A stretch of DNA of 64,000 nt from Mansonella perstans (GCA_037074765.1 JBAMDO010000580.1:62001-126000); one strand, 5' to 3'. Shown: positions 13,401 through 26,457, counted from the first letter of the stretch. Notes: generated by a model not told the origin, from the sequence alone. Numbers and translations are program-made.

Positions 13401-16400
13401 GAAACAGAATCTGAAGATGAATAAGATAAGCAAGATGCTTCTCGTCCGAGTTTATGCGAACGACAGAAAAAGCACAATTAGTATGTAAATTTTGCTTAAT
13501 TCCCGTGCAAGCAACTTGTGATAGAAAATCATCAGTATTGAGTGAAATTGCCAAAATCTTAACGGGGAACTTTGCAACAAAAAAAAAAAAAAACTTTGAG
13601 GAAATTTGGCAGTCACATAAATGTCGGACACAATTAAAGTGCTGAATAACTCCAATTTTAGATTCAAATTTCTTTCCTTTTCACTTTATTTCAATTAGCT
13701 ACATTTTTGATAATTGGCAAACTGAATGAAGATATGAATGCGGTACATATTCTGAATGTAGGACATGTACCATAAAATGCGGAGAAGTACACGGACAATG
13801 CGAAAGGTAAATGAAAAGTGGGTCCTTTTTTGGACACAACTGAAAATATATGTAAATGTGATGGAGATAGAGATAGCAATAATTCAGAGATGGAAAGAAT
13901 GCTAATAGATATTTTCCGATTGCAAAGTTCTAAGAGGTTCTAACAGCGGTTCCGTTATTAAGTAGGATCTGATCAACTTATAAAAACAAGTAGTATAATT
14001 CTTACTTTTGTGACAAAAACTGTACGGTGCGTTTTCAGCATGCATCTTGAAATTTAATGAAGATTAGTACAAACCAATTTAATGTTCACAAAAACATTCA
14101 ACTAAAAATTTAACCAGGATGGTATTTATTTATTGCTGTTGTTATTTAATAGCAAAGATATGTTTGCAGCAGCAGAGATATGTTTCACTATTTTTATTTT
14201 AACCGGATACTATCCAATAATACTCTTCCCTTATGAAATAACTGTATTATTGAAACCAAAAAAAGAAGATTACATCTATAGCTTAAAAGAGAAATAAAAA
14301 GCATTAAGACAAAGTTGGCCCAGTCTTCAACTATTTAAAGTTTCATTTTCTATTTTTATGCAAATATTAAAAGTGTTTTTTTTTTGTTCTGTAATTATAC
14401 ACGAATAATTTTTTTTTGTTCTGTAATTCTACACGAATAAGTCATTTACTGCAAAACACTTTTCTTGTAACTGCTATGAAAAAAAATGCATAAAAAATTA
14501 ATAGATTATCAAGGACTGGTCCAAAATGTCAGTCGAACATTTTTAAAATGTCTTTCTTCATGTTTCACACTTTCTCAATTACGTATAAACACTACACTTG
14601 TTCCTCAGCCTCTCACTGAGCTAAATTTTTTGAATCCAACAGCTGAGCAATTCTGGTTTTTAATGTCAGCTTTTTGGTGAGACAATTGTTCATAAGTTTA
14701 CAGGAAAATAACCGACTTAAAAAGGAGTTGATCTCAAGAAAAAGATTCAGGAAGGCATATAGCTATGCTGGAGGTAAATATAAATATTTCGATGGAATAT
14801 TTCGATGGTGCAAAAAGAACAGACATTAATCCGAATTTGAATTTGGATAATTAAGGTCCTTTCTTTAACAACAGTCATTTTATTATTTCCTGGTAACATA
14901 CACATTCCATCACACATGCCTTATACAACAAACAAACATACACAGACATATACAAACACATATTCATGAGATTTGTTGACATAATATAGATTCTTAAGAA
15001 TAATGTGACTACTGTCTTTCATAATGGCTCATAACAGTAGGCATACCAATACCAAACATTGAAATGTTTCGGTCAACTTTTTGTTAAATTAATAAATTCC
15101 GAACAATGCTTCCAGCTCGACGGTAATTCGTATCCCTCTAAAGTGTTGACTCAAAATAGCAACTATGGAAATAATATACAAAAGTTTCAACGAAGGAATT
15201 AATAAGAGTGAAACTTATTAGCTCAAATAAAGGAATTTTTAACAAGGAATTTTTGCAGTCATTCCAATAATGAAGAAATTGTACGACTGCAAAAACTAAA
15301 AATAAAACTGGAAGTTGTATTGCAGGTTGTACTGCAGAGACATAAAGATGACGCTTTACATGCTTATATTGTACTAAAGTTAATTAAAAGCGTTATAAAG
15401 AAATTATCAATTTTTTACTCTCCATCTCTCTCTCTCACTTTATTGTCAGACCTGCACACCTGCACCCTTTGTTCTCAAATTAATGATTTCATGAAAGTCA
15501 TAAATTATTCGTTACAATTCAAAGGGCTGATCATGCCAAAAAAATTTTTCGTGTACAAACATCAATAGTATAATGAGTGAGTGGACTGAATGAAAAGGTC
15601 CCACAACTTTGAGAGACATAGGCAGGCCTAGAAAGGCCTAGTTTGAAGAACAAAACAATTAATGAATGAACGAAGTATGATTCACCTCATAATCCTTGGA
15701 ATGGATGCGACAAGGCTATCGATGAAAGGATAAGTTTGTTTAGCTTCAAATTAAAATTGATAAGATGGTACAAAGGGCACGTTGAATAAATTAAGGCTTT
15801 TCTACAAGTTATTAGTTGGAGAGGATTTTAATTTCTTGTTTTTTAAAATATAGAAGTTATATATGATGTTACGACAGAGAAGCATGTCACGGTTAAAATC
15901 TAATTTCAATTGAAATTTTCTAATATATATTTTAGCTTCAATGAAAATTATTTGTGCAACGGAAGCTTAGCATCTTTAGAAAATTATTTTCAAGAAGATT
16001 CGTAAATGACTTAATCAAAAATGACTTAATTAAAGTTGTTAATTTCAAATCATGGTGAGATTCTTAGATCATTCTTCGATTGTGTTTATAATGCGTTCAT
16101 GTAAGAACTGGTATTGATAGTGAAGAAATACACATAATGCTTCCAATGCAGTTAACTTTGAAATCTGTTAATTAATTGCAGTGCAGAAGCAGAAACAATG
16201 GAACCGAAAGAATGATTCACTGTAATGTCGAATATTTGCTAGGCTGTAGTAAAAAGAACAAGCGAAACAAGAGTGAAACAGGAGGAATGAAAAAATTTGG
16301 ATTCAGTCTGAAGCAGTGTAATAGCCATGTTAAACATATTTAAGTATACATCTTCAGTGGATTTCATGCATTTAATGAGTGGACAGAAAAAACATCAAAG

Positions 16401-16647
16401 TGAATCATCGTTACACGGAAATAATCTTTTTTTGATAATTATGCATTATTTCCTCAATAAAAGTTATTTTTTTGCTTAATTCATTTTTTTGCACTGTAAT
16501 TAATATAATGTCGATATATATGTTAAATGAATGTATATGACAATAAAAAAAAGAAAAACATACAGTATTACTGGTCACTTGGCCATTGGTAGTTGTTGTA
16601 GTACCATTAGTAGTAGAATTGATGGTGGCACTTTTGCTATCCGACAT
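10458..16647 (-). CDS. Jupiter/HN1-like small protein (tentative)
   Basis: Three exons on the minus strand join in phase 0: 16647-16564 (28 residues, starting [11 protein letters not shown], Thr- and Asn-rich), 11853-11689 (55 residues, with [17 protein letters not shown] and repeated SxxP/TP motifs) and 10544-10458 (28 residues, ending in [15 protein letters not shown] and a short tail). The 111-residue product is basic, low in complexity and predicted disordered. The RNPITGE motif, the TP-rich linker and the small size recall the Jupiter/HN1 (JPT) family, which binds microtubules in flies; that link is a recollection of motifs, not an alignment. The second intron has a modest donor, CCT|GTACTT, so another small exon could exist. 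The first intron is about 4.7 kb and contains an inverted duplication. The start codon lies in the first unit of a tandem repeat. Confidence 0.5.
12208..12745 (-). repeat. Left arm of an inverted duplication (contains an open terminal-exon-like frame)
   Basis: Read on the minus strand, this arm matches the plus strand of 15775-16330 with scattered substitutions and small gaps. It contains an open frame (stop at 12618-12620) whose tail reads [20 protein letters not shown], preceded by a helical stretch, [13 protein letters not shown]. The homology continues for about 400 bases beyond the stop, which could be a 3' untranslated region or part of a mobile element. It lies inside intron 1 of the Jupiter-like gene on the same strand. 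I do not recognise the protein. Confidence 0.6.
15775..16330 (+). repeat. Right arm of the inverted duplication (degenerate copy)
   Basis: This is the inverted partner of 12208-12745. The reading frame at the end is preserved ([16 protein letters not shown] then stop at about 15900-15902), but upstream it carries an in-frame TAA where the left arm has the helical segment, plus small insertions. Similarity stops abruptly near 16330, where left-arm similarity also stops near 12208. About 3 kb of unrelated sequence separates the arms. Possible explanations are a foldback-type element or a local inverted duplication of one gene's 3' end. Confidence 0.6.
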
Positions 16648-17260
16648 TACCACTTAATGGAAATCACCGATGATAGGAGCTTTTATTGGGCTAAAATATT
16701 GAATTTTAATTGAAAATCATAAACAAAAAATGAAAATGTAGCATTTTCGACAAATTATATAAGGTGACATTACCGCTTAATGGAAATCACCAATGATAGC
16801 AACTTTTTTTGGGCTAAAATATTGAATTTTAATTGAAAATCATAAACAAAAAATGAAAATGTAGCATTTTCGACAAATTACATAAGGTGACATTACCGCT
16901 TAATGGAAATCACCAATGATAGCAACTTTTTTTGGGCTAAAATATTGAATTTTAATTGGAAATCATAAACAAGAAATGAAAATGTAGCATTTTCGACAAA
17001 TTATATGAGGTGACATTACCGCTTAATGGGAATCACCAATGATAGCAGCTTTTTTTTGGGCTAAAATATTGAATTTTAATTGGAAATCATAAACGAGAAA
17101 TGAAAATGTAGCATTTTCGACAAATTGTATAAGGTGACATTACCGCTTAATGAAGATCACCAATGATAGCAACTTTTTTTGGGCTAAAATATTGAATTTT
17201 AATTGGAAATCATAAACAAGAAATGAAAATGTAGCATTTTCGACAAATTATATAAGGTGC
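16643..17260. repeat. 123-base tandem repeat, five units, covering the start of the Jupiter-like gene
   Basis: Units begin with GACATTACC at 16643, 16766, 16889, 17012 and 17136, a period of 123 (once 124) bases. Each unit carries, in order, CTTAATGG..AATCACC, a T run followed by GGGCTAAAATATTGAATTTTA, and AATGTAGCATTTTCGACAAA. Units 2 to 5 are very similar; unit 1 has diverged most, and the inverted ATG of the Jupiter-like gene sits at its left edge. The array therefore occupies the 5' untranslated or promoter region. The repeat unit itself codes for nothing obvious. Confidence 0.9.
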
Positions 17261-19180
17261 TATTCATTTCTAAACAAGAGTTAAATAATTTTTAACTTGG
17301 ATTTCAACTAATATAAGATGAATAAAGGAAGAAGTAATATGCCACTTCCCGCTTCTCTCACAAAGGGAGTTAGGTCCCAAAGGGATAGAAAGGGACAACC
17401 ACTTTGTCTTACCAACGTTCTGCTGCTTCATGATGAAAAATTTAACGGAAATGGATGGGCACAACACATCGGGTACACTGTGCCCTTCAACTGTCCGCTC
17501 AATTTTAAAAATCCCATAGAAGGGGGAGGGAAGATGTAAATTGGTCGTCGAGGCACTGCTCCACCTATATGCTCCTCCCTTTCAAGCTAATGCCAATAGT
17601 ATCGGTCCAGTTTTCTGCCATTTACCACTCCTAAATATTACGGATAATTGGTCTGTCTGCTATTTCAGTCTGGTGCTAATCTCAAAAAGCATCATTATCC
17701 ATTTTAATGAATTAGCAAAATAATGAATTATTTACAGAAAGCACAAAAGTGATGCTAATCTGAATACTGTCAATATCAAATGAATTAAACCGATAAGCCA
17801 TAAGTTAAAACACAGTTCATTACTGCCTTAGCTGGAATGCGGAAATTTATCTTTGAAGTCAACTCAGACTTATACTATGTTCACTCAATTGATCAATTAA
17901 TAAACGGATCATTTGCTTTTATTGTATTGTAATTAAACTTGAAAGAATTATCACACACACACAAAAGACACTTTTTAATAAAAACATAATAAAAAGATAA
18001 ACAGAATTTTTGGAAATAAAAAAAAAAAAACTTGATCATTATAAAAAAACCAAATTATAAAGAAATCTCAGAAACAGGAAAAAGATAATTCTGTAAATGA
18101 ATGATTAGGATACAGTAACTTTAGTGACCCGACTATATTACTTCATCGAATCCAAACTAGTAGATATTAATAGGGATATCATGTGAAGATTGATTTAGTT
18201 AAAATAACGAAAGCTTCAGCGATGACCGTAAGGTTGGTCATTTTAAATCAATGTAATACATCTGCAACTCAAATCCTCAAAGAAGCGAAGACAGTGTCTC
18301 GACCAAAATACTTGCGCCTTCTTCATAGTATATTTGCACCAGTTTGCTTTTCAGGACTTCTTAAAGTGAAATAAGAAGTCACACCCAAATTGAATAAGTT
18401 CTTCACAATAAATTTTTCAAAGCTCTGTTTTCCTAAAAATCGCGTCGTAATGGTTTGCGAGTGGAAGATATTGCTTGATACAAATGTTCAACACACTGTA
18501 CGAATGCTTCCCCAATGTCTACATCCATATGACACTGCTAGTTCTTTACTTGGAATATATTTATCAAAGTTATGGTCCATTAAGATTCAAAGGGGTTCTT
18601 TAAAGCAAAGCTGCCATTACGCCATAAAAAAACTTTAAGATTCCAGTTGGATCGTGAAATAATTTCAACTGCTAAACGAACTTGAATTATTTTGCATTCA
18701 GTGCTAACGGACAACAACACTTTTCTTGGTGAGAAAAACTGTGCTTTCAAAGAAATTTAGTGAACTGAAACTAAGAATTACCATACGAAAATCTCCAAAG
18801 AAGAAATCTAAAAAAACCCGAAAAGAGTGTGCTAAAGTATCTTGAAACTCTTCCATGCTTGTTAATGTCCATGAAACTCCGCAATTAATTCTACTCAAAT
18901 TTTGGCTTCAATTTTCAGATATTCAGCCAATTTTTTTTTCTTGGGAGAATCAAGTGGAATAATTTTTTAGATCAGTGACTGAAGAGTTTTAATTTCTGGG
19001 AGAATTTTCAAGAGTGATTTGATTACACTTAATCGTGCATAAATTAGGTGATCTTTGTCATTGCAAAAACGAAGAATACTGTTAACGTGATCAAAAAGTT
19101 TACACAAATTCATAAATCAACAGATTGCAGCAGAATATAAAATAGGAAAATGAAGATCTGAAGAGAAGTTCAGGCAGAAA
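17261..19180. other. Intergenic stretch between two minus-strand genes
   Basis: The part at about 17335-17600 is visibly richer in G and C than its surroundings and includes CACTTCCCGC and GGGGGAGGGAAG. It may be the upstream control region of the Jupiter-like gene. Two adjacent plus-strand open frames at 18183-18374 and 18390-18638 show no recognisable domain. Otherwise I see nothing that can be supported. Confidence 0.4.
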
Positions 19181-22100
19181 TCAGTTCGTAAGAGACTGCA
19201 CCTTCTCGTAAAGATACTGTTGCTTGTTTTCGTTCAAATACGGTTTCAATTCACATCTCATAGTTTTTGCATCTGGCGCATATGGATGACAACAACAACG
19301 ACATATGGTCGTCCCATCAGACCTTCAAGATAAATTTAAAATAGTTTTCCAAAAAAGTTTCAAGACTGCGCTGAAAATATTTCTATCACATAAAAGATGT
19401 CAAATATGAGCATCATTCTTTCTTGATAAAATTTTATCTTTTTATCAAATTAATTTAAAAAAACTTTATTTATATTATTTTTAACTTTAACAAAATTGCT
19501 TTTAATAATTTTTTTTTTTCAAAACGAAGAAGACATATAGGAAATTAGACTTCAGTTTATGATAATTAAATGTGTTATCTAATGAAATGCATAAACATGA
19601 ATTTGTTTTCGCAGGCTGTCATCATCCTAATGAAAAATTATTCTATTTTAATCAAGATAGCATCATCTCTTTGCATATTTAAATTACTATTTACTATATC
19701 ATATATCACTGCAAAATGATCGTTACCATCCACCTACAGAGCTTATGTAGTCTACTTTTCTTACAGTAAATCCAAAGCAATAAGGATAGTTCGAATGTGA
19801 CAGAAAAATTAATGAAAGATTTTAGGTTGAAAGTTGAGGCTGAATTTCTAGTGTGATATGACATTATTGTCGAATAACCTGGTTGATTGAAACAGGAAAA
19901 AGACACAACAAATGGTGACAGGAAAGATAAACAAAAAAATGAAGAAAAAAATAAACAAATTTATCTATAATGAGGTACTAATGTGTAATCAACATATAAA
20001 AAAGGGATAATTCAACGAATCATTCCCGCATTTCTTGTCTACCTCACATTTTTTGAGAATGCAAAAAATAGTGCAAGACAGATTAGATGAGAGGCTGAGA
20101 AAGTATCATGTGGGAATGTTTCAATTTGTTAATTATTGCTAATTACTGATTACTGTTAGTTAATTAATAATTATTGCTGGGTCAATTATTGTTAAATTGT
20201 TAATTATTAATTATTGGTGAAAATAAGAAGACCATTTTGCTGGGAATTATTCTCAATCATTCTTTTCTTGTTCACCTGTCTTACATTGTCATTTTTGAAG
20301 AGATATTTAAAAAAGCAGAAGCTTAAAATCTTCCAAAGAATAGTAACATTATCTAATTTGTTCCAATTTACTTCAAAATGAAAAGTAATGAAGAAGAGAT
20401 AAGCGTAAGCGGGAAATTGAAATATTAGCTAACGAACAAATAAATACGTGACAAAATAGGCAAATAAACATGCAAATAAATCATAAATGAATTAAAAGCA
20501 TCCCGAAAGGAATCAATAATGCTAGACTTAATAATATCGTCGCATCCCGCAGAATGTCAACAATCTGATTTTTTTGAAAGATTGGAAAGAATTTTGTTAA
20601 TATGATGAAAGGAATAAGTGCTTTTCGAATTCGAAGATTCTGAAATGGTTTAAAAAATGATTTTGTTTCAAATCAAACATGCATTACCAGAAGATAATAA
20701 TGGATCATAAAACATCGCTGGTTTTGGTTTCCACATATTTCGAAGTGGAATTAGGAAATTTTGTAAACTTGGTGGTGAAGAAAAGGGACAGAACAAGCTG
20801 AAATATAATCTTAACAAAAATGCCTACTGCTTCACTCATAACAACTGTTACTCAAGTATTGACTACGTCCACACTAAATGCTTTCAAATACAACCTTCGG
20901 AAGCATAAGAAGAAATACATAACATGGCTCAGTTGTTTGTTTATGACAATTAATCAAACTTTTGATAATTCATATTGACAAATTATATTTGAAATTGACT
21001 ACAAAAGAAACAAACTTTTTTTGTTGAATGCAACTTAGATAGTCGATTTTATCGACAATTTCTTGCATGGTATGGGTAACATTGGGTAACTTGATATTGG
21101 GATTCGGCCAGTGCTTGCAGCCCTCAGTATACTTTGATTCACATGCCGTCGATTGATCCACTCCGACACAAATACGTTCCGCAACGAAGAGCGGATTGAT
21201 CATATCAATTGTACCACTAAATTTCAATCATTTCAATCATTTTTTCTTATCAAATTTGACATAGCATGTTTTGCGTTAACTGTCCATTATTCATTCATGG
21301 ATCCATTTACAAGATAACGCAAAAGCTGAGATGTAATGAGCCGAACTTGAAGATACGTTTCTATGATTCTGCACTTCAGGTAGATATTCCAATCTCGACA
21401 ATTCTGGATTTTTATAGTTTTAAGAACTTTGTAAAATCCTATTTACTGGCAATGACTATATGTTCACAAATAAAGTGAACAACAGCTCTGAATTTGTAAC
21501 TTGACAAAAGTTTTTTTAAATTTTGAAAGTTTACATTGAAAATTGTAAAATTTCTTTGGCACATTACAACGTTTAAGTCAAATTCAGTTCTGAATGCACT
21601 CTGTGAAATTAATATAAGGTAATTTTTAAAGCTTTACGACCCAATCCATCGCAGTTTAAACTTGCGTACTTAAAACCAAAAATTTGCACAAAAAATCTAA
21701 TTGATTTTCAAAAAACTTTTCTCTATCGTTTAGGGATTGTAGCAGAAAAAAAAAGATAAAAAAGAAAAGGGAAGTGTGAAAAAATACTTTATACGATTAA
21801 ATTGATTTCCATAAGTATACAGGAGACCGTAATAATCAATAGAAATACTTGCCAGGAGAAAAATATTCGTTACGGATTAAAAGAGGCAAAAAGAGAAATG
21901 GAAACTGAGCCTCAGAAAGGATGGCTGTATGAATATACGTTTCTCTGTTCAGGGTGCCATCCACTGTAAATGATGATCACACTGTATTTCAGAATGAAAT
22001 TTTCTTAAAAATGTCTCAATTCAGCTAGAGAAAAAGTAAATTTTGAAATATGGGCAGATTATTGTCATTCTGACTATTGTAATTTGAAATTTCCCAAATG

Positions 22101-25100
22101 TTCTCAAATGTTTGAGGGCGATTAGTACGTTTACTATAATGATTATTACCGTTACTAATATTAAGTTCTTAAAAAACTCAAACAAATACCAAAATAACAA
22201 ATCTCTTGAAGAAAAAATTTTGATATGAAATAAGTTCCCTCAAAAAAATTTGCAATGGATAGTGAGTTTCTACCCATTATTATAATTATAATAAGCGATG
22301 TCTCTTACATTGAAGCTTTTAATCACAAATTGAATCATCAATTTGTTTTTTTTTCTTTTTTTTTTTCCTTTTTTTTTTTTAAATATAGTGACTCTATCGC
22401 TGTGGACTAACCGTCTGTGACACTGTCTTCCACAACTCTGTTGATAGGAGCACTGACCACATTGTTGTTGACTAATGGTAACATCGCGCAGATAATTATA
22501 GAAATTATTGAAAGCCTAAAATCTGTCAAGATTAGAGCTGTAATTTTATCGTCGCCAGTTTTTTCTTCAATAATAGATGAATGCTCATTGTGTATGGTCA
22601 TAAATATTAATAAAACTTTGCATGTTTAAATACAAAATTGGAAACAATAAATAAGGAAAGTGAGAAATACAATGAAATGAATAACAATCATAATGCATAT
22701 TTCGAGGTTATTTTTAATTGTACCATGATAATAGTTAATAATTATTATCAATAATAATAACAATTACCCAAAGGAAAGGCTATTTCTTGAAGTTGGAAAG
22801 TAATAATTGAAAGTGTCTGGCAAATGAGATTCACAACGTGTGGGAAGAAAAACGGATGTACCAACCTAGCCATTCAACGACGAATTAAGGAAAATGAAGT
22901 TTCAAATTTGCAATGGCTCAAACTCTAAGAAGGAAAGTGCTCTCTTATGATTTCGCACTTAAAGCTTTGTACGAATTACAATTTTATGATCAACGAGACT
23001 TAAATATATTCAATGCAATTTTCCTGCATTTCACTAACTTGAACTGAAAAGTTATTTTTATTTTTAACATTTTTTCCCTAAAAACAAATTGCAATTCCAT
23101 GAAATCAATAGAATTTCTTGTGCATTCCTTTTATTGCCGGAAAAACATAAACAGCTTTTGCAACCAATCTTTTTCTATAAATAGAAGAAAGTTGATTTCT
23201 CTTTTTTAAATTCGACACTCCCGGAACAGCTCACTTTTCATCATGTGCATAGTTTCCAAGAGAACAAGCAGCTGCTTTCTGTATCTTGAAATTTTTTTGT
23301 GCTTTCAAAAGTTAACTTTATTCAGTCAAAAGATAAAATCGCTTGTTACTTAAAAAAACCATAGAAGACATGACGCCATTTCTTACACCTATTTTCATTA
23401 TTTTTGCCATAAAAAACAATGTGTTTTTGGAAATTATCGATGCATTAGAAAATGTATTTTATCGAGGATCAATAGTTGATTGGTTACGTTGTATTCCTTT
23501 TCGAGGTCATTTGCATTTACATGTATGTTTTGTCACTAGTCTCATTGTTGGTGGAGAAATAAATAAAACTTTCTGCAGCATCTTCGGTGATTTAATTTAC
23601 AATTTCAAAATGCGATAGGAAAATTTCTCTTAATGTGCGGAACGTTGAAGAAAGGAATGAATGATAGAAATCTAAACTTAAAATTCAGTGAATGACTGAT
23701 TTAATTTTGTTCCATATTTGATTTCATTTTTCAAAGAAGGTACCAAGTTGTTTATGAAAATTAACAAGTGAGGTATTTCTAAAGCCAGGTTATGACATGA
23801 CATCAAGAGTACAAAAAGAGGCTATGCATAAGAAGATTTGATTCTTTCGCATAAACTTAATGTAACGCATACAACCAGAAGACGCTGACGAATAGTCGAG
23901 GAAAATCAACTGTTGATTTAGTCACTTCAAAATGATTGATCTTAATAGAAAGATCCTTCTATCAGTATCATCCATCGGTTGATACAACCAAGACAATCAT
24001 CTTATTCAACAGTCAACTTCACAAAACATTCATTAATAATTTCATTCCTGTTATCTAGGAATTTCTGCCAGGAACTTTTTTTTTCTCCAAACGATGATTT
24101 AAACAAATGACCTACAAAACATATATTTCACTGTTCACAACAAATCATCAAAGATTAGATCCTAATCTAGATAACAAATATGCGCAACATGTTGCTGAAC
24201 TTCAAGGTTACCTCAACTGTAATGCAATGCACAAAGGGAGTATGTTTCAAACAAATTTCTGATTCTGTTTTTAAATGAAGTAATAACCATGAACAACCTT
24301 CTTCAAATCCGGCATCATCATTATCAGATGTAAGAAAATTACTTTCAAGTGCTGTGAAAATAAATTCCGATGGAAGGATCAATATCATGAGGCCTAAGTA
24401 CACAAGTGTACAACTGTCCTTCAGAGTAAAAACAAATAAATAAATTTTTGTAGTACCATTCTTTGTCATTGGTTGGTGAAGCTTTGAAACTTATTATGTG
24501 TAGATAATAACGTATAAATTTATCCAAGCAACAAAAAAAAGTAAAAAAACAATAAATGCGCTCACAAATAATTTTGTTAGGAAAGAGAATATATCTGGCA
24601 GTGAATATAATATTCAAAATATTATTTTTTGGCCTACTTGTTATTTATTCAAACACCTTCATATTTAAAATCAAAAGAAAAAGTTTGGAATAAACAAGAA
24701 CACAACTTACCACGCTCCAACGTTCACGTAAAAGTTTGAAAAAAATGTGTTCACGACAACCGTTTTTGCCAGGTAGCAACTGATCGAAATATGAACGTTG
24801 CCATCGTGAATTATTACCTTTTAACCAAATACAAGGACCCCAAGCTGTCCATTGGGCACAATTATCTGCTTGTATTGCATTTCCAAACATTGCTGATAGT
24901 TGTGATTCTAAAACTAATTCAAACAAAAAGACAATTTTCTTAAAGAAATAGTTGATTGATTTCAAGTAATTAATTGCTGAATGGAAAACTTTTCAATAAA
25001 ATTTTGTTTTCAAGTTTCTAAGAAAAATAAATTCATGAAGTTAATGGGGATGTAAAAAAATCGTCAAAGAAAAAGATCTGAAAATTAAATTCGTTAATTC

Positions 25101-25715
25101 TGATTAAAACAATCCACGATGCTAGAAGGCTATGTATTCTAGCGATATATCTTATTTTGGCCAAATAAGACTGCGGTTGTTATTACTAGTTTGATAACTT
25201 TTATTCCATTTACATTCTTTGCCTCAAATCAGTGATGCAGAGAGGCAAAAGTTAATGAATCCAGGAAATTCAGATTTCCATTAAATGCAAAAAATTAATT
25301 GAAGAAAGGATGATTTCAAGCCTAGCTTACTCGAGTGCTTCTGCGCATTGTATACTTATTTATCTGAAGTAAATGTCAATATTTGGAAGTAATAGATTTA
25401 ACAAAAAAATCTGCATGTAACAAATTGCTGATCTTAGGAATAAAATTCGGAGAATTGAAAATGAAGACAATTCGGACAATTGACCAGTAGAAGTAAGCAA
25501 AAACATTGTTCATCTTAATTACACATATTTACTGGCTATTTTCGAAATTATACTAGCAACTCATTTCTTTCTAAAGCTAATGAGCTCTCAGAATGATTGT
25601 ATCCATCAAATATTTATAGATTAAATGAAAAAAATATATGTGCGATGCACTGACCTACGCCATTTGCGTAAAGAGTGAGAACGATGGACGCAATAACGAA
25701 TGATGAAATTACCAT
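19181..25715 (-). CDS. Secreted cysteine-rich protein with a thrombospondin type-1-like motif
   Basis: Exons on the minus strand: 25715-25655 (MVISSFVIASIVLTLYANG, a signal peptide), 24913-24711, 22515-22412, 21216-21016, 20797-20688 and a last exon 19322-19181. The first five junctions agree in phase. The join from 20688 to 19322 does not, so one small exon is probably missing or a boundary is misplaced. After the signal peptide comes CAQWTAWGPC (residues about 39-48), the WxxWxxC pattern of thrombospondin type-1 repeats. There follow GCREHIFFKLLRERW, a QCGQCSYQQSCGRQC cluster, CVGVDQSTACESKYTEGC, and a final CRCCCHPYAPDAKTMRC. About 275 residues are recovered. The role is unknown; extracellular matrix or signalling is an inference from the signal peptide and the disulfide-rich content. 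I recognise no named orthologue. The introns are long (up to 2.8 kb). Confidence 0.75.
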
Positions 25716-26426
25716 TGCTGCTGAAGTACCCGTAAAATAATAAAATGATAACAATAATAATGATAAGGTGATAACAATAACGACTAATAGAAGTGAAAAA
25801 AATTGTTGCGTGACGTTAAGGTAAGAAAGGAAACAAAAAAAAACCCCATGAATTTAATTAGTAAATTAATTAATAATCTATACTATACGTTCGTTTCCTG
25901 CACTGACCAACAACCACCGGAACAAATAACGATAGTGATAACGATTTGCCAATGTAATATTAATCTTGGCAGATATAATTGGCGGTTGAATGATAGGGAA
26001 GACAGGCGAAAGGATGAATAGTGAATGTAATGTCCACTAACAAACCATTCACTTCATCATTCTCCTGTCTCCATCCTGTTTAGTCCTGTTTTTAATCTCA
26101 TTTGTCTTACATATTTTAATTACTAAATCATTCAAATAACCAGTGTTTGCGAAGAGAATGACCCAAATCTTCATCAATCCAGCAAATATCATTTGCCGTA
26201 TGATAGAATATTGAAAGATGCATGGTTCCTATTAATTTCAAGCTTTCATTATTAACATTTTATTATTTTTATTTGAAAAAATTTAAGTAAATATTATTAT
26301 CTTTTCTATTTTAATTAATTTCAAGAAAGAACAATTTATTGGAGTATATTTGCTTCAAAATTAACTTATCAAGGACTTATTGTTTTGTTCGTTTCTTTGA
26401 TTGAAACTTGAAAATTGACAATCTTA

Positions 26427-26448
<22 letters not shown>
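26427..26448. repeat. (AT)n microsatellite
   Basis: An uninterrupted AT dinucleotide run of about 22 bases followed by a T run lies upstream of lin-37. It is a simple-sequence tract of no evident function. Confidence 0.9.

Positions 26449-26457
<9 letters not shown>

Noticed and set aside
18183..18638. Adjacent plus-strand open frames, considered as a decayed Tc1/mariner transposase
   Set aside because: No DDE/DDD-region motif, no inverted ends and no consistent frame could be found; the resemblance is too vague to support.
22417..22629. Plus-strand hydrophobic open frame
   Set aside because: It is the shadow of the minus-strand QCGQCSYQQSCGRQC exon at 22412-22515.
24167..24617. Two overlapping minus-strand open frames that resemble exons of the TSP1-like gene
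   Set aside because: Including them breaks the phase between the exon ending at 24711 and the cysteine-rich exon at 22515, which join cleanly without them.
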